Shown here: piece by piece, positions 1-11,400 of the stretch | Layout of the letters: every line of letters begins with the position of its first letter | Position numbering within the stretch: position 1 is the stretch's first letter | Assembly: GCF_020532675.1 (NCBI RefSeq) | Contig: NZ_JAJAVE010000001.1 | Coordinates: 1,054,001-1,118,000 of the forward strand | DNA length: 64,000 nucleotides | Direction of reading: 5' to 3' | DNA from: Methylobacillus gramineus | GTDB lineage: Bacteria; Pseudomonadota; Gammaproteobacteria; Burkholderiales; Methylophilaceae | Notes under the pieces: model-generated | The model's input: only the letters and a program-made list of their open reading frames with translations | Told to the model about the DNA's origin: nothing | The model's database searches: none | Translations under genes and position numbers: made by a program

Positions 1-1317
1 CAGATCCTGATAAATTAGGGCATCAGCCCCAATTTCCGCACAGATCTCTTCGTCGGTGCGCCCGGTAGCCAACAGCTCGTCGCGCGTCGGCATATCAATA
101 CCATAGACATTCGGGAAACGAACTGGCGGTGCTGCTGACGCAAAGAATACCTTGTTGGCGCCAGCATCGCGGGCCATCTGTACGATTTGCTTGGACGTCG
201 TCCCACGCACGATAGAATCATCGACCAAGAGTACATTCTTGCCTTTGAACTCCATCCCGATGGGATTGAGCTTCTGACGCACGGACTTCTTGCGCAAGGC
301 CTGGCCTGGCATGATAAAAGTACGTCCAATATATCGATTCTTGATAAACCCTTCCCTGTAGGTCAGGTTCAATGCATTGGCCAACTGTAAAGCACTGGGA
401 CGACTGGTATCTGGAATCGGGATCACCACATCAATCTTGAGATCACTCCACTCGCGGGCAATTTTCTCAGCAAGACTTTCACCCATATGCAATCGGGTTT
501 GGTACACGGAGACATTATCAATCACGGAATCAGGACGAGCCAAATACACATATTCAAAAATGCATGGTGCCAGCTTAGGTGCTGAGGCACATTGACGTGA
601 GAAGAAGTTGCCATTCATATCAATGAAAATCGCTTCGCCCGGCTCTACATCGCGTACTAGGGTGAAGCCTAGCACATCAAGCGCAACGCTCTCGGATGCC
701 ACAATATATTCTGTACCACTTGTAGTTTCGTGCTTGCCAATGACCAGAGGGCGAATGCCATTAGGGTCACGAAATGCCAGCAGACCGAAATTGGCAATCA
801 TTGCCACGACTGCATAGGCACCACGACACCGCTTGTGTACGCCTTCAACCGCCTCAAAGATCATGTCGGTATTCAATACGACATTGTGGGCGGAGGTCTC
901 AATCTCATGCGCCAGTACATTCAACAGCACCTCAGAGTCAGAGCTGGTATTGATGTGACGCAGATCCTGCCTGAACATTTCCTGCTTGAGCTGAGCGGAG
1001 TTGGTTAAATTGCCGTTATGCCCCAACACAATACCAAATGGTGAGTTGACATAGAAAGGCTGAGCTTCAGCGGCTGATGAGGAACCTGCGGTTGGATAGC
1101 GCACATGAGCAATACCAGCGTTACCGATCAGGTTGCGCATATGTCGAGTCTGGAATACATCTTGTACCAAACCATTATTTTTATGCATGAAGAAAGTATT
1201 GCCATCACAGGTGACAATACCAGCAGCATCCTGTCCACGATGCTGCAACACCAGCAAGCCATCATAAAGTAACTGGTTGACTGGGTTTTTACCGACCACA
1301 CCGATAATTCCACACAT
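1..1317 (-). CDS. purF: Amidophosphoribosyltransferase, C-terminus cut by window edge
   Basis: Catalyses the first committed step of purine synthesis, PRPP plus glutamine to phosphoribosylamine, in the cytoplasm. The start ATG is at 1317-1315 and gives MCGIIGVVG. Cys2 is therefore the N-terminal nucleophile of a class II glutamine amidotransferase after Met removal. The glutaminase domain contains the [10 protein letters not shown] motif. The phosphoribosyltransferase domain shows [13 protein letters not shown], the PRPP-binding loop. 439 codons are visible and the reading frame is still open at base 1; the family is about 505 residues, so roughly 65 C-terminal residues are missing. It is the last visible gene of the series trpFBA-accD-folC-dedD-cvpA-purF, a common arrangement in beta- and gammaproteobacteria. 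Confidence 0.96.
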   Translation of the reverse strand, partial: MCGIIGVVGKNPVNQLLYDGLLVLQHRGQDAAGIVTCDGNTFFMHKNNGLVQDVFQTRHMRNLIGNAGIAHVRYPTAGSSSAAEAQPFYVNSPFGIVLGHNGNLTNSAQLKQEMFRQDLRHINTSSDSEVLLNVLAHEIETSAHNVVLNTDMIFEAVEGVHKRCRGAYAVVAMIANFGLLAFRDPNGIRPLVIGKHETTSGTEYIVASESVALDVLGFTLVRDVEPGEAIFIDMNGNFFSRQCASAPKLAPCIFEYVYLARPDSVIDNVSVYQTRLHMGESLAEKIAREWSDLKIDVVIPIPDTSRPSALQLANALNLTYREGFIKNRYIGRTFIMPGQALRKKSVRQKLNPIGMEFKGKNVLLVDDSIVRGTTSKQIVQMARDAGANKVFFASAAPPVRFPNVYGIDMPTRDELLATGRTDEEICAEIGADALIYQDL

Positions 1318-1376
1318 GAAGTGAGCGCCTTAAGAACTAGAATCCGGAAAAAGCTAAATGAGCGGTGACACTCAAT

Positions 1377-1868
1377 TTAGTCATATTTAATATGCTTTGC
1401 AATATCCTGCGGGAACCAGGGCAATATCCCTATGACCATTGCTTCCAATGGCGCACTGAACATGGCATTACGCCAGCGTTGATCTTGTGGCAGTGCCGTC
1501 AAACCAGCCAACAAGACCAGGGTTCCCACAATCATGAGTCCTCGTGCCAGCCCAAATATCACACCCAAAGCGCGATCCAGCCAGCTCAAACCAATTTTCT
1601 TGAATATCTGCGACACTGCAATCGCCAGCAGGCTGCACACTAATAATGAGGACAAAAACAAAATTAAAAAGGCCGCCAGGAATCTCAACTCTTCACTTGG
1701 GATAGATGCTGGCAATAATGCTGAAAATTCAACCGTATAGAACTTGGCTACAACAAAGGCAACCACCCAACTGACCAGCGCCAGGATTTCGCGGACAAAC
1801 CCGCGCATGACACTTAACAATACAGAAAACCCAATGATGCCCAGTACTGCATAATCAAAACTCGTCAT
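1377..1868 (-). CDS. cvpA: CvpA family inner-membrane protein
   Basis: A 163-residue membrane protein with about four hydrophobic segments (approximately 6-24, 30-48, 66-90 and 105-125), matching the CvpA family, which is named for a role in colicin V production and has since been tied to envelope stress tolerance. The N-terminal half carries the conserved pattern IIGFSVLLSVMRGFVRE. It lies 60 bp upstream of purF and 3 bp after dedD, the usual CvpA-PurF pairing, and is very likely cotranscribed with both. The molecular function of the family is not settled. Confidence 0.9.
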   Translation of the reverse strand: MTSFDYAVLGIIGFSVLLSVMRGFVREILALVSWVVAFVVAKFYTVEFSALLPASIPSEELRFLAAFLILFLSSLLVCSLLAIAVSQIFKKIGLSWLDRALGVIFGLARGLMIVGTLVLLAGLTALPQDQRWRNAMFSAPLEAMVIGILPWFPQDIAKHIKYD

Positions 1869-1871
1869 TGC

Positions 1872-2576
1872 TTATTTATTGCTAATAACCATGCCAGAAA
1901 GCCCTGCCACTTTGACCTTACCAAGTGCCTGCTCGGCGGCTTCACGACTGCTAAAAGGCCCCACTCTCAATCGAGTTTTCTCACCACTGGCCGTAGGAAT
2001 AGTTTCAGTGTGAGATTTCAAGCCCTGCCCAGACAGTTTATCCTGTAAATTCTTGACGTTGATAGGGTCGGAGAATACGCCGATCTGTATCAAAAAGCTA
2101 CCGCCAGCCACTGGCTTGGGTGTTGGCGCTTTTTCTACAGTTGGCTTTGCAGGCTCAATTTTGTGCACCTCGGCCTTTGAAGCAACCGGCTTACTGTCTG
2201 GCTTAGCCACCTCTTTTTTGGATGTTGCTGGCTCTACGGGTTTGCCAGGGGCTGGCTTGACCGGCTCTATCGCCACAGGTGCAGCTTCAGGATCCTGACT
2301 CTCACCATCCTCCTGAGGCGATGACAATATAGGTTCAGAGACGATTTCCTCTGTAGGTTCAGACGCAGGGGCTACTTTGGAAGTAAACTCTGGCCCATCC
2401 TGACTGGGGATATTGATCGCAATTTCCTGAGGTGGCACTTTGGCACTTCGATCATCCAGCACCATCGGCAATATGGTGACCATTAACAGAACCAGAGCAA
2501 TCGCACCTACCAGGCGCCTGCGTGCACGTTTCTTGAACTGAAGTTCCTGCTCATTCGTCTGGTCAGAGGCCATCAA
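1872..2576 (-). CDS. dedD: DedD-like SPOR-domain protein
   Basis: A 234-residue bitopic protein. The N-terminus is cytoplasmic and basic (KKRARRRL), followed by one transmembrane helix at about 22-40. A long Pro/Ala/Glu/Lys-rich periplasmic linker runs from about 45 to 155. The C-terminal SPOR domain (about 157-232, starting FLIQIGVFSD) would bind denuded septal peptidoglycan. SPOR proteins such as DedD and FtsN help cell constriction. The start chosen is the double Met at 2576; the gene ends 3 bp before cvpA and starts 6 bp after folC, so the three are translationally close. Low sequence complexity in the linker is normal for the family. Confidence 0.86.
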   Translation of the reverse strand: MMASDQTNEQELQFKKRARRRLVGAIALVLLMVTILPMVLDDRSAKVPPQEIAINIPSQDGPEFTSKVAPASEPTEEIVSEPILSSPQEDGESQDPEAAPVAIEPVKPAPGKPVEPATSKKEVAKPDSKPVASKAEVHKIEPAKPTVEKAPTPKPVAGGSFLIQIGVFSDPINVKNLQDKLSGQGLKSHTETIPTASGEKTRLRVGPFSSREAAEQALGKVKVAGLSGMVISNK

Positions 2577-2582
2577 AAAATC

Positions 2583-3872
2583 CTACTTATCTACGTGAAT
2601 CACCGCGAGTTCGCTCATCACATCAGCGACGGTGAAAAATGAACCAAAGACAATAATTCTATCATTTTCGCCTGCATCGATACAGGCTTGTCTGTAAGCA
2701 AGCGTCACATTCTCATAGCCATTAAGCTGTGCATTGCCATCGACTGCGGCAATGCACGCTAGCAATTGTGATTGAGTAGCACCGCGAGCATGTTCAACAG
2801 CGGCCACATACCATGCATCAATCTGCGCGGCCATCACGCCCACCACACCCGCAATATCTTTATCCGCCAGCATGGAGAATACGGCGATAGTACGGCCAGT
2901 GATCAAGCGCTGCTGCAAATTTCCTGCGAGTGCTGTGGCAGCATGAGGGTTATGAGCAACATCCAGAATCACATGGGGCCGGCTGCTGCACGCCTGAAAG
3001 CGGCCATTCAAAATGACCTCTTGCAGGCCTTGCCGAATATGATTGATTTTTACTGGTAAAGTTGCCTGCAAAGCGTGTAATGCATTAATCACACAGGCAG
3101 CGTTATTGAGCTGAAAATTCCCTGCCAACGCTGGCAAAGGGAGCTTCAAGCTGACATCACCTACCCGATACTCACAACCATCATCCAATGCATTAAGCGT
3201 GAAATCCTCGCCGATGCAACGCAAATCAGCTCCGATTTCCCGGGCATATGCTTTGAGTGACTGTGGCGGATGATCATCTCCGCAAATCGCAGGAATGGCC
3301 GTGCGGAATACACCTGCTTTTTCTCGTCCTATGCATTCGCGATCATTGCCGAGGAAATCCATATGATCAAGATCCACACTGGTCACAATGGAGCACGCAG
3401 GGTTAAATACATTGACGGCATCCAGTCGCCCTCCCAGCCCTACTTCAAGAATAGCGACATCCACAGCAGCATGTGTAAAGTACCAGACGGCTGCCAGGGT
3501 ACCGAACTCAAAATAGGTCAGAGAGGTATCTTGTCTCGCCGCCTCCACTGCGGCAAATGCATGGACCAGATTAGCATCGGCAATTTCCTCACAGCCCACG
3601 CGTACCCGTTCGCTATAGCGTACAAAGTGGGGAGAGGTATAACAGCCGACACGATATCCAGCCGCATGATAGATACACTCCAGCATGGCACAAGTAGAGC
3701 CTTTGCCATTGGTGCCGGCCACAATCACTACAGGAAATGTTGGATTCAAGCCCAGGCGTTCACGCACTAGGTCTACTCGCTCCAGCCCCATCTCGATCGA
3801 GGCCGGATGCAGCGCTTCAATATAAGCTAGCCATCCCGCCAGATCAGCGGGAACAGTTAAAGGCGCAGTCAC
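2583..3872 (-). CDS. folC: Bifunctional folylpolyglutamate synthase / dihydrofolate synthase
   Basis: Adds glutamate to dihydropteroate and then to tetrahydrofolate, an ATP-dependent Mur-ligase-type reaction in the cytoplasm. The 429-residue product has the P-loop GTNGKGS at 53-59, the Mur-ligase central domain, and LDVAHNPHA in the C-terminal domain, a FolC signature that contacts the Glu substrate. The length is normal for the family. It follows accD by 16 bp and precedes dedD by 6 bp. The accD-folC-dedD-cvpA-purF order strongly supports the assignment. A folate ligase is especially important to organisms that assimilate C1 units, but nothing here shows special regulation. Confidence 0.96.
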   Translation of the reverse strand: MTAPLTVPADLAGWLAYIEALHPASIEMGLERVDLVRERLGLNPTFPVVIVAGTNGKGSTCAMLECIYHAAGYRVGCYTSPHFVRYSERVRVGCEEIADANLVHAFAAVEAARQDTSLTYFEFGTLAAVWYFTHAAVDVAILEVGLGGRLDAVNVFNPACSIVTSVDLDHMDFLGNDRECIGREKAGVFRTAIPAICGDDHPPQSLKAYAREIGADLRCIGEDFTLNALDDGCEYRVGDVSLKLPLPALAGNFQLNNAACVINALHALQATLPVKINHIRQGLQEVILNGRFQACSSRPHVILDVAHNPHAATALAGNLQQRLITGRTIAVFSMLADKDIAGVVGVMAAQIDAWYVAAVEHARGATQSQLLACIAAVDGNAQLNGYENVTLAYRQACIDAGENDRIIVFGSFFTVADVMSELAVIHVDK

Positions 3873-3888
3873 AGATTCAGGTAGTAAT

Positions 3889-4758
3889 CTAGACAGGATT
3901 CAGAGGAGTACGCATAAATGCGGTCAGGATGGTCACCAGCTTATCGCGCATTTCCCTGCGATCAACAATCATATCAATCGCGCCATGTTCCAGCAGGAAC
4001 TCGGAGCGCTGGAAACCGTCAGGCAAGGTTTCACGCACCGTCTGCTCAATCACCCTGGGGCCGGCAAAACCGATCAGTGCTTGGGGCTCAGCAATAATCA
4101 CATCACCCAGCATGGCAAAGCTAGCAGAAACGCCACCCATGGTGGGATCTGTCAGCACAGAAATATAGGGCAAGCCCGCTTTGCTCAGCTGGGTCAAGGC
4201 TGCGCTGGTTTTGGCCATCTGCATCAGGGAAAACAAACCTTCTTGCATACGGGCACCACCACTGGCGGAAACACAAATAAAGGGCGACTGGTTATCGATG
4301 GCAGTCTGCACACCACGAGCAAAGCGCTCGCCTACGACAGAGCCCATGGAACCACCCATGAACTTGAACTCAAAAGCAGCGGCAACCACCCCAACGGATT
4401 TGATACTGCCCTGCATCACAACCAGGGAGTCTGTTTCGTCCATTTCAGACTGTGTAGTCTTGAGGCGATCAATATAACGCTTGCTGTCTTTGAATTTGAG
4501 CGGATCAATCGGCTGCACTTCTGCACCGATCTCCAAACGGCCTTCGGGATCCAGTAGCAGATTAAGGCGTGATCGTGCCGAAATACGATTATGGTAGGAA
4601 CACTTGGGACATACCTCGGCATTGCTTTCAAGGTCTGTACGGTAAAGCACCGCTTCACAAGAAGGACATTTGCTCCACAATCCCTCAGGCACTGTTTTAC
4701 GGCTATTGCCCACAGGGCGGTTAATCTTTGGAGGCAGAAGTTTTTGCAACCAGCTCAT
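3889..4758 (-). CDS. accD: Acetyl-CoA carboxylase carboxyltransferase subunit beta
   Basis: The beta subunit of the carboxyltransferase that moves CO2 from biotin to acetyl-CoA, the first step of fatty acid synthesis. The 289-residue product has the N-terminal four-cysteine zinc ribbon (C31, C34, C50, C53) that distinguishes bacterial AccD. The crotonase-like carboxyltransferase fold follows, with [11 protein letters not shown] and the [18 protein letters not shown] region. The gene sits 69 bp downstream of trpA, the classic trpA-accD linkage. AccA, AccB and AccC are not in the window. Confidence 0.97.
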   Translation of the reverse strand: MSWLQKLLPPKINRPVGNSRKTVPEGLWSKCPSCEAVLYRTDLESNAEVCPKCSYHNRISARSRLNLLLDPEGRLEIGAEVQPIDPLKFKDSKRYIDRLKTTQSEMDETDSLVVMQGSIKSVGVVAAAFEFKFMGGSMGSVVGERFARGVQTAIDNQSPFICVSASGGARMQEGLFSLMQMAKTSAALTQLSKAGLPYISVLTDPTMGGVSASFAMLGDVIIAEPQALIGFAGPRVIEQTVRETLPDGFQRSEFLLEHGAIDMIVDRREMRDKLVTILTAFMRTPLNPV

Positions 4759-4827
4759 GGTCTATCCTTTTACGTTAGGTGAATGCAGGCTATAAACGCC
4801 CGCGCTTCATCAATATAGGCTGTATGA

Positions 4828-5622
4828 TTAATCTATCGCCTTGCGCAGCTCGCTAGTCAGTTGCCTGACATTGCTTAACAAGTTGGCTTCGTCAGAACTT
4901 TCAATTTCCTGGATCATGCGGCTACCCACCACAATAGCATCCGCCACTGCCGCCACTGCCTTAGCCGTAGCGGCATCCCGCACACCAAAACCCACACCTA
5001 TGGGAAGGTCACTCTGGCGACGAATGGCAGCGACACGTTCGCCGACTTCGACGATATTCAGATTCTGTGAACCGGTGACGCCTTTAAGTGAAACATAGTA
5101 AACAAAGCCACTAGCCTGCTTTGTAATCATCGATATACGGGCAGCATCTGAGGTGGGCGATAACAGAAAAATCGGGTCCAGGTGATGTGCCTGCAATATG
5201 CCGACAAATGTTTCGGATTCCTCAGGGGGATAATCGACGATCAATACACCATCAACACCAACCTCGCTCGCTCGCTCAACAAACTGCTGTTGCCCCATCG
5301 CTTCGATCGGATTGGCGTAGCCCATCAGCACGACTGGAGTTTTGTCATCCTGCTGGCGAAATTCTTTCACCATCTCCAGCACATCCCTCAATCCAACGTG
5401 GTGAACCAGGGCACGCTCTGTAGCGCGCTGAATCACCGGGCCATCGGCCATGGGGTCGGAAAAAGGCACGCCCAGTTCTATCACGTCAGAACCGGATTCA
5501 ACCAGGGCATGCATCAGCGCAACCGTATGCTTGGGATGAGGATCACCGGCAGTAATGTAGGGAATCAGGGCTTTTTTATGATGCGACTTCAGTGCCGCAA
5601 ATGTTGCTTGAATACGTGACAT
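4828..5622 (-). CDS. trpA: Tryptophan synthase alpha subunit
   Basis: Cleaves indole-3-glycerol phosphate to indole and glyceraldehyde 3-phosphate; the indole is channelled to TrpB. The 264-residue TIM barrel shows the catalytic acids at E49 ([12 protein letters not shown]) and D60 (PMADGP), the same numbering as in enterobacterial TrpA. The phosphate-binding loop is GVGFGVRD in the C-terminal half. It starts 18 bp after trpB, so the two subunits are probably translated from one message. No leader or attenuator was seen in front of the trp genes. Confidence 0.97.
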   Translation of the reverse strand: MSRIQATFAALKSHHKKALIPYITAGDPHPKHTVALMHALVESGSDVIELGVPFSDPMADGPVIQRATERALVHHVGLRDVLEMVKEFRQQDDKTPVVLMGYANPIEAMGQQQFVERASEVGVDGVLIVDYPPEESETFVGILQAHHLDPIFLLSPTSDAARISMITKQASGFVYYVSLKGVTGSQNLNIVEVGERVAAIRRQSDLPIGVGFGVRDAATAKAVAAVADAIVVGSRMIQEIESSDEANLLSNVRQLTSELRKAID

Positions 5623-5640
5623 GTAGGCGAGAACCAGAGT

Positions 5641-6843
5641 TTATAGGGTCATGCCGGAAAGGCCGGCAACCGTGTTGATATCTTTGTCACCACGACCTGA
5701 AAGATTAACCAGCAGCGTCTTGTCAGGGGACATGGTCGCCGCCAACTTCATCGCATGTGCCAAGGCATGACTGGACTCCAGCGCAGGGATAATGCCTTCA
5801 GTACGACACAAGGTATGGAAGGCGCTCATGGCTTCATCATCGGTAATTGCGACATATTCAGCACGTTTGATGTCCTTGAGCCAGGCATGTTCAGGACCTA
5901 CGCCAGGATAATCCAGCCCAGCAGACACAGAATGGGTTTCGATAATCTGGCCATTGGCATCTTGCATCAAATAGGTACGATTGCCATGCAACACACCGAC
6001 CGGGCTATTGGCTGTCAGCGGCGCTGCATGCTTGCCGGTTTCAATGCCGTGTCCTGCTGCTTCCACCCCGATCAGGCGTACATCGGTCAGATCAATATAG
6101 GGATAGAAAATTCCCATGGCATTAGAACCACCACCAACACAGGCAATAATGGCATCCGGTTGACGACCGGTCAGCTCCAGCATCTGTTCCTTGGCTTCAA
6201 TACCAATCACCGCCTGAAAGTCACGTACCATCATCGGATAAGGATGCGGTCCGGCCACCGTGCCAATGATGTAGAACGTATTGGAGATATTGGTCACCCA
6301 GTCGCGCATGGCTTCGTTCAGCGCATCCTTCAGGGTTTTGGAACCACTTTCTACGGGGATGACGGTGGCACCCAGCAATTTCATCCGGTACACATTAGGT
6401 GCCTGACGCTTGACGTCCTCGGAGCCCATATACACGACGCATTCCAACCCTAGGCGTGCAGCGATCGTTGCAGTTGCGACACCATGCTGCCCTGCTCCGG
6501 TTTCCGCAATGACACGTGGCTTGCCCATACGCTTAGCCAGTAAGGCCTGGCCAATCGTGTTATTGACCTTGTGCGCACCGGTATGATTGAGATCTTCACG
6601 CTTCAGATAAATTTTCGCCCCACCGATTTTCTCGGACAGTCGCTGGGCATAGTAAATCGGACTGGGCCTGCCAACGAAATGCTTCAAGTCATAAGCAAAC
6701 TCAGCCAAAAATTCGGGATCATGGCGATAGCGCTCATACATGACGCGCAACTCCTCCAGCGCTTCAATCAGCGTTTCGGCGACAAAAATACCGCCGTAAG
6801 GGCCAAAATGGCCACGCGCATCCGGCATATCATAAAGCTGCAT
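5641..6843 (-). CDS. trpB: Tryptophan synthase beta subunit
   Basis: The PLP-dependent subunit that condenses indole with serine to tryptophan. The 400-residue product carries the PLP lysine K92 in [15 protein letters not shown]. The glycine-rich phosphate-binding loop [10 protein letters not shown] and the C-terminal SGRGDKD motif are present, as in all TrpB1 enzymes. Its first 14 bases overlap the end of trpF (6830-6843), consistent with translational coupling in a trpF-trpB-trpA operon. Confidence 0.98.
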   Translation of the reverse strand: MQLYDMPDARGHFGPYGGIFVAETLIEALEELRVMYERYRHDPEFLAEFAYDLKHFVGRPSPIYYAQRLSEKIGGAKIYLKREDLNHTGAHKVNNTIGQALLAKRMGKPRVIAETGAGQHGVATATIAARLGLECVVYMGSEDVKRQAPNVYRMKLLGATVIPVESGSKTLKDALNEAMRDWVTNISNTFYIIGTVAGPHPYPMMVRDFQAVIGIEAKEQMLELTGRQPDAIIACVGGGSNAMGIFYPYIDLTDVRLIGVEAAGHGIETGKHAAPLTANSPVGVLHGNRTYLMQDANGQIIETHSVSAGLDYPGVGPEHAWLKDIKRAEYVAITDDEAMSAFHTLCRTEGIIPALESSHALAHAMKLAATMSPDKTLLVNLSGRGDKDINTVAGLSGMTL

Positions 6844-7453
6844 TGTTTACTCCTCGCATGAATGCGACCATCTTGACCGCATCCTTGATTCCTTTAGTGT
6901 GCTCGACGCCCCCGCTCACATCCACGGCATAGGGCTGAACCTGGCGTATTGCGACTGTGACATTGTCCGGATTAAGTCCTCCAGCCAGCACCACTGGCAA
7001 TGGCATTTGAGCTGGAATCAATCCCCAGTCAAACACTTGCCCAGTTCCTCCAGCAACTCCTTCTGCATAGGTATCAAGCAAAAGTGCACGGGCATCATCA
7101 TACTCAACTGCGTATTGTAGCAAATTTGTCTCAGGTCGGACGCGAATTGCCTTCATATAAGGCAAGCCGTAGCGACGACAGTCCACGGGCGCTTCATCGC
7201 CATGGAACTGCAGCATATTGAGTCTCACACGGGATAGTACGTGTTCAATGTCTGCTGGCTGGGCATCAACAAACAAGCCCACAGCATTGACAAAAGGAGG
7301 CAGCGCAGCGACGATTTCGCTTGCCTTTGCAAGCTCCACATTGCGTGGGCTAGAGGCATAAAAAACCAACCCAATCGCATCACAACCACTAGTGACAGCG
7401 GCTAGCGCATCTTCTACGCGGGTAATACCACATATTTTAACGCGGGTGCGCAA
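6830..7453 (-). CDS. trpF: Phosphoribosylanthranilate isomerase (TTG start)
   Basis: Converts phosphoribosylanthranilate to the carboxyphenylamino-deoxyribulose phosphate used by TrpC. The 207-residue TIM barrel begins with the family motif [12 protein letters not shown], with the catalytic cysteine at residue 8. It ends with DVSGGVE, which carries the catalytic aspartate and the phosphate-binding loop. The only possible start is TTG at 7453: no in-frame ATG or GTG precedes the conserved core, and an in-frame TGA lies 15 bases upstream. A good Shine-Dalgarno, AGGGG, sits about 7 bases before the TTG. The gene overlaps trpB by 14 bases. Other trp genes (trpE, G, D, C) are absent from the window. 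Confidence 0.95.
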   Translation of the reverse strand: MRTRVKICGITRVEDALAAVTSGCDAIGLVFYASSPRNVELAKASEIVAALPPFVNAVGLFVDAQPADIEHVLSRVRLNMLQFHGDEAPVDCRRYGLPYMKAIRVRPETNLLQYAVEYDDARALLLDTYAEGVAGGTGQVFDWGLIPAQMPLPVVLAGGLNPDNVTVAIRQVQPYAVDVSGGVEHTKGIKDAVKMVAFMRGVNNAAL

Positions 7454-7533
7454 GTCATACCCCTGTCATTAAAAGGCCGTAGCGTACATTAAAGAGGGAA
7501 AGATGTCACAAAAATCCAGCGCCAACAACAGCA

Positions 7534-8319
7534 TCACGCAATCCCGACTTCCAGTCTGCGACTGGTAGCTGGCAACCCCCAGCCCTCATCATAACCTACC
7601 CCGGTCAAATACAACCCATCTGGGGAAAAAGTCGGTGGTGATTGCGTGCGATCGCGGCTTTCCAGTAACTCCAGCATATATTCCGGCGCATATTTACCTT
7701 TGCCTATATAAACCAGCGCCCCCACCATATTACGCACCTGATGATGCAAAAATGCGTTGGCACAAAAATCAAACATCAGACTGCTGCCCACAGCTCGTAC
7801 ACTCGCGATATGCATCTGTTTGACCGGTGATTTAGCCTGGCATTCCGCCGCACGAAAAGCACTGAAATCGTGTTGCCCAAGCAGATAAGTCGCCGCCTGC
7901 TGCATAGACTCAAGATGCAATGGCTGATGGAACCAGCCGGCTTTACCTGACATGATGGCAGGCGCCACTGGCTGATTAATCAGCCAGTACTGGTAACTGC
8001 GTTGAAAAGCATCGAATCGTGCATGAAAACGCTCATCCACCTCTTGCGCCCACAGCACTCGCACACCGACTGGCAAATGAGCATTGATCCCACGCACCCA
8101 TGCACTCAAAGGGCGTACAGTCGTGGTGTCGAAATGCACGACTTGCGATAACGCGTGTACACCGGTATCGGTTCGTCCAGCAGCTGCCACCCTGACAGGA
8201 TGTCCCGCCATGCCTGCCAGAGCAAGTTCCAATGCATCCTGTACGGCAAGTCCATTCGGCTGGCTTTGCCAACCGCAAAAACCAGAGCCATCATACTCCA
8301 GTGCTAGAGCGAACCTCAC
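7534..8319 (-). CDS. truA: tRNA pseudouridine(38-40) synthase TruA
   Basis: Isomerises uridines 38-40 in the anticodon arm of many tRNAs. The product has the catalytic aspartate in AAGRTDTGVHA, plus FALALEYDGSGFCGWQ near the start and HHQVRNMVG in the C-terminal half, all typical of TruA. The start is placed at GTG 8319, which gives the family N-terminus MRFALALEYDG (261 residues). A TTG at 8340 is the only alternative, because a stop codon lies directly before it. The gene is downstream of the fimV terminator and upstream of trpF, and may therefore have its own promoter. Confidence 0.93.
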   Translation of the reverse strand: MRFALALEYDGSGFCGWQSQPNGLAVQDALELALAGMAGHPVRVAAAGRTDTGVHALSQVVHFDTTTVRPLSAWVRGINAHLPVGVRVLWAQEVDERFHARFDAFQRSYQYWLINQPVAPAIMSGKAGWFHQPLHLESMQQAATYLLGQHDFSAFRAAECQAKSPVKQMHIASVRAVGSSLMFDFCANAFLHHQVRNMVGALVYIGKGKYAPEYMLELLESRDRTQSPPTFSPDGLYLTGVGYDEGWGLPATSRRLEVGIA

Positions 8320-8410
8320 GCCAGACCATTCCGTACACAATCATTCATCATGTTGATATTCTACTCTTAGCATCGGTATTTAATAAAACGCACCCAGAAC
8401 CGGCAATAAA

Positions 8411-8434
8411 AAAGCCGGGAACAATCCCGGCTTT
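8411..8434 (-). terminator. Rho-independent terminator after fimV
   Basis: A perfect 10-bp stem (AAAGCCGGGA paired with TCCCGGCTTT) with a 4-base loop, followed on the minus strand by a run of T. It lies 17 bases beyond the fimV stop codon and separates fimV from truA. Confidence 0.88.
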
Positions 8435-8450
8435 CAGTTCCAGCCTGAAT

Positions 8451-11400
8451 TTATGCCAATCCGTCCAAGATGGTTTTAGCTTTCTGCTTTTGGTTAGGTC
8501 CACCTTCTTGGAGGATTTCCTCCAGCAGCTCACGCGCGCCTTCGTTATCCCCCATATCCATATACGCCGTGACCAGATCCAGTTTGGTATCAACATCAGC
8601 CGACTCTTCAATACTGCTACCGGTGTCCAGACTTTCAGTACCCGTTTGTCCATCAGCGACATCAAGGCTAATACCGGACAGATCAATATCCGCTACAGAA
8701 CCTGGTGCATCATCTGGCCCGTCAATATCAAACTCTGGCAAGGCAATCTCATCCGCAGACGCACGCGTATCAGCTTGCACACTATCGCCACTCTCGAGAT
8801 CAATATCATCAAAATTGAAATGCGGCACACTATCATTTTGGTCAACAGGCGACTCCAGCGTAATCTCTTCAATGCCTTCCTCAGCCTGCTTCACAGAATC
8901 AGCCACATCCAGAGACGGGAAATCCGAACTGGCAGGCTCGTCGAGCTGACTACCAGGGGCATCAACAACGTTATCGCCAAAACTGATTTCAGGAAGATCA
9001 AAGTCTATACTTGGCAGCTCATTATCCGCTGCCAGCGAATCAGCTTGCGTACCTGGGGCAGGTAATTCAATTGCCGGCAGATCGATTTCAGGCAAGTCGT
9101 CGAGTTCAACCTGTGGATTCAATGCAGGCTCAAGCTCAGCAGACTGTATTTCACCGGTCTCAAATTCAGGCACCGAAAATGCAGGTACATCTGGTTCAGC
9201 CGCAGAGAATGCCGGCATTGAAAGTTCAGGCAAGTCAAAATCAGGAATTGCCGCATCCAGTTCAGCAATATCCAACTGCAAACTGCTCTTGGCTGCTGGC
9301 TCAGGCAAATCAATGGAGAAATCCATTGCATTGTCTTGCATATCGAGCTCTGCATCCGCATCGGACACCTCATGAAGAGCTGTTGACACATCAGGGGCAG
9401 GACTGGAAGGATCGAAATCAAAATCCAGATCAGGCAGAGAGGAAGATGAAGTATCGAAAGCAGGTTCTGCTGTAAATGCCAGCCCAGCATCCAGATCATC
9501 GTCAGCTTGCTGATCAGCATCATCAAGTGCGTTAGCAATCGTCGCACCGGCCAACGCAGCACCGGCGACAGATACAGCAGCACCGGCATCAAGTTCATCG
9601 GCCTTGCTGAAATCACTTGCGCTCAGCTTGCCACCATCAGCAGGCGCTGCAGATAATGTAGTGACTGGCTTGGCATCTCTGTCAGCAGTGTAAAGTGGAT
9701 TCTCGGGTTCCAGCTTGTGGCCCATTTCCGCCACTTTGGCCCAAATCGGGTCTGACGCGCCAAGTGTGGTATAGATTTCACCAGCCACGGTCTCAAACGC
9801 AGAGGTGTCATGGCGTGCCGCATAAATTTCCAGCAACTTGACATGCAATTCGTGACGCTGTGGTTCCTTGACAATCGCATCCTTGAGTATCTCTTCGGCC
9901 TGCGCATCACGACCATAGGCCATATACACTTCAGCTTCAGCGATAGGGTCGACATCATGCGTATCTATCATGCCACCAGTATTCTGCGAAAAATCGGTCA
10001 GGAATGAAGTATCGCCTGTATTGATGGTAGCACCAGCGGTATTACCAAACACGGTATTGGCTTTAAGCCCACCTGAGGTCTGAATGCCTTTCTCGAAGCT
10101 GTCCAGCTCCCTCTTGCGCTTATTGCGCATGAATAACCATGCGCCGAGCAACAGCACAAGTGCACCACCCGCCAAAGCAGGCAATAATGGATCATCACCA
10201 ATAATTTCATCGACAAGGCTAGGCTCTGCTGCTGCAGGCGCTGGCGGTACGACAACTGGAGGTTTTTTGGTTTCTGGCGCAGCCGGTTCCTCTGGTGCCG
10301 GAGCAGCTTCATCTGCAGCAGGAGGCTTCACTTCAGCCTCAGGTTTTCCCTCTGGAACGGGAGCCGGGGGTGGCACGTCTGCGGGCTTGACCTCTTGCGG
10401 CGGCACAGCAGTATTGTTTTGCAGGTTAGCCAGCGACTGGTTCTTGATTGCCAACAATTTTTGCATGTCGGAAATCTGCTTCTCCAGCATGGCGGTACGA
10501 TCAGCAGCTTCAGCCAAACTCTTGTCTTTAGCAGTCAGCTCCTCCTGCAACGCATTCACTCGGTCTTGCTCTGCCTTGATACCCTTGGCATCACTACGGG
10601 AAAGCTTGACTACGTCACGCGGGGCATTATCGGCGGCGGCTGATTTATCCGTCGCAGCGGCAGAAATTCTGCCTGATGCAGATTGAGCGCTGGTATCTGG
10701 AGAAGCTGTAGATTCAGTAGCTAGTCCAGCCAATCGATTCCTATAGGCATTCCAGTCTGAGGACTGTACCCGTACTTCTTTGCTGGCTTGTTGTTGGCTA
10801 ATGGCCTGCAATTCATTGGTAGTAGGCACGCGCAGTATCTGGCCGACCTTGAGGCGATTCATGTTATTGCCAGCAAAGGCATCTTCATTTGCACGATAAA
10901 GCCCAACCAGCATTTGATCCAGGCTTACTCCTTCTACCTGGTTTTGCTGGGCAATGGCACTCAGCGTATCACCACGCGCTGTGGTGTAACTGGCGGCTGC
11001 AGGTTGAGGCTGGGCAGGCGCAGCGATAGGCGCTGGCGCTGGTTTTCTTGCCGTATTGTTGCGAGCAGGATTATTACGGTTTGCATTGTTGGCAGGCGCT
11101 GGCGCGACTGCTTGAGAATTTGGTGTAGCGACAGGCGCGGGTGGCAATTGCACGCCGTTGTAAACCTGAGCTTGATTATTGTTGTACCCTGGAGGATCCA
11201 GCAATACCGTATATTCGCGCAGTAAACGACCTGTTGCCCAATCTACCTGAATCAACATATCAAGGAATGGATCGCTCACCGCCTGACGCGTGGTGAGCTT
11301 TAGTACAGGGGTTCCATTGGCACTCTTGGCGACATCGACCTTGATGGCACCATGCAATGCTGTGCGTTCAACCCCTTGAACGCTATAAGCCTCGTGCGGG

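Noticed and set aside
5755-6453. 232-codon plus-strand frame inside trpB
   Set aside because: Antisense shadow of a highly conserved gene.
8232-9065. 277-codon plus-strand frame spanning truA, the fimV terminator and the end of fimV
   Set aside because: It crosses a terminator and two genes on the other strand, with no ribosome site or family match.
9000-9500. Repetitive Asp/Glu/Leu-rich DNA in fimV considered as a tandem repeat or CRISPR
   Set aside because: The repeats are imperfect and in frame, reflecting the acidic low-complexity region of FimV; there are no constant repeats with spacers.
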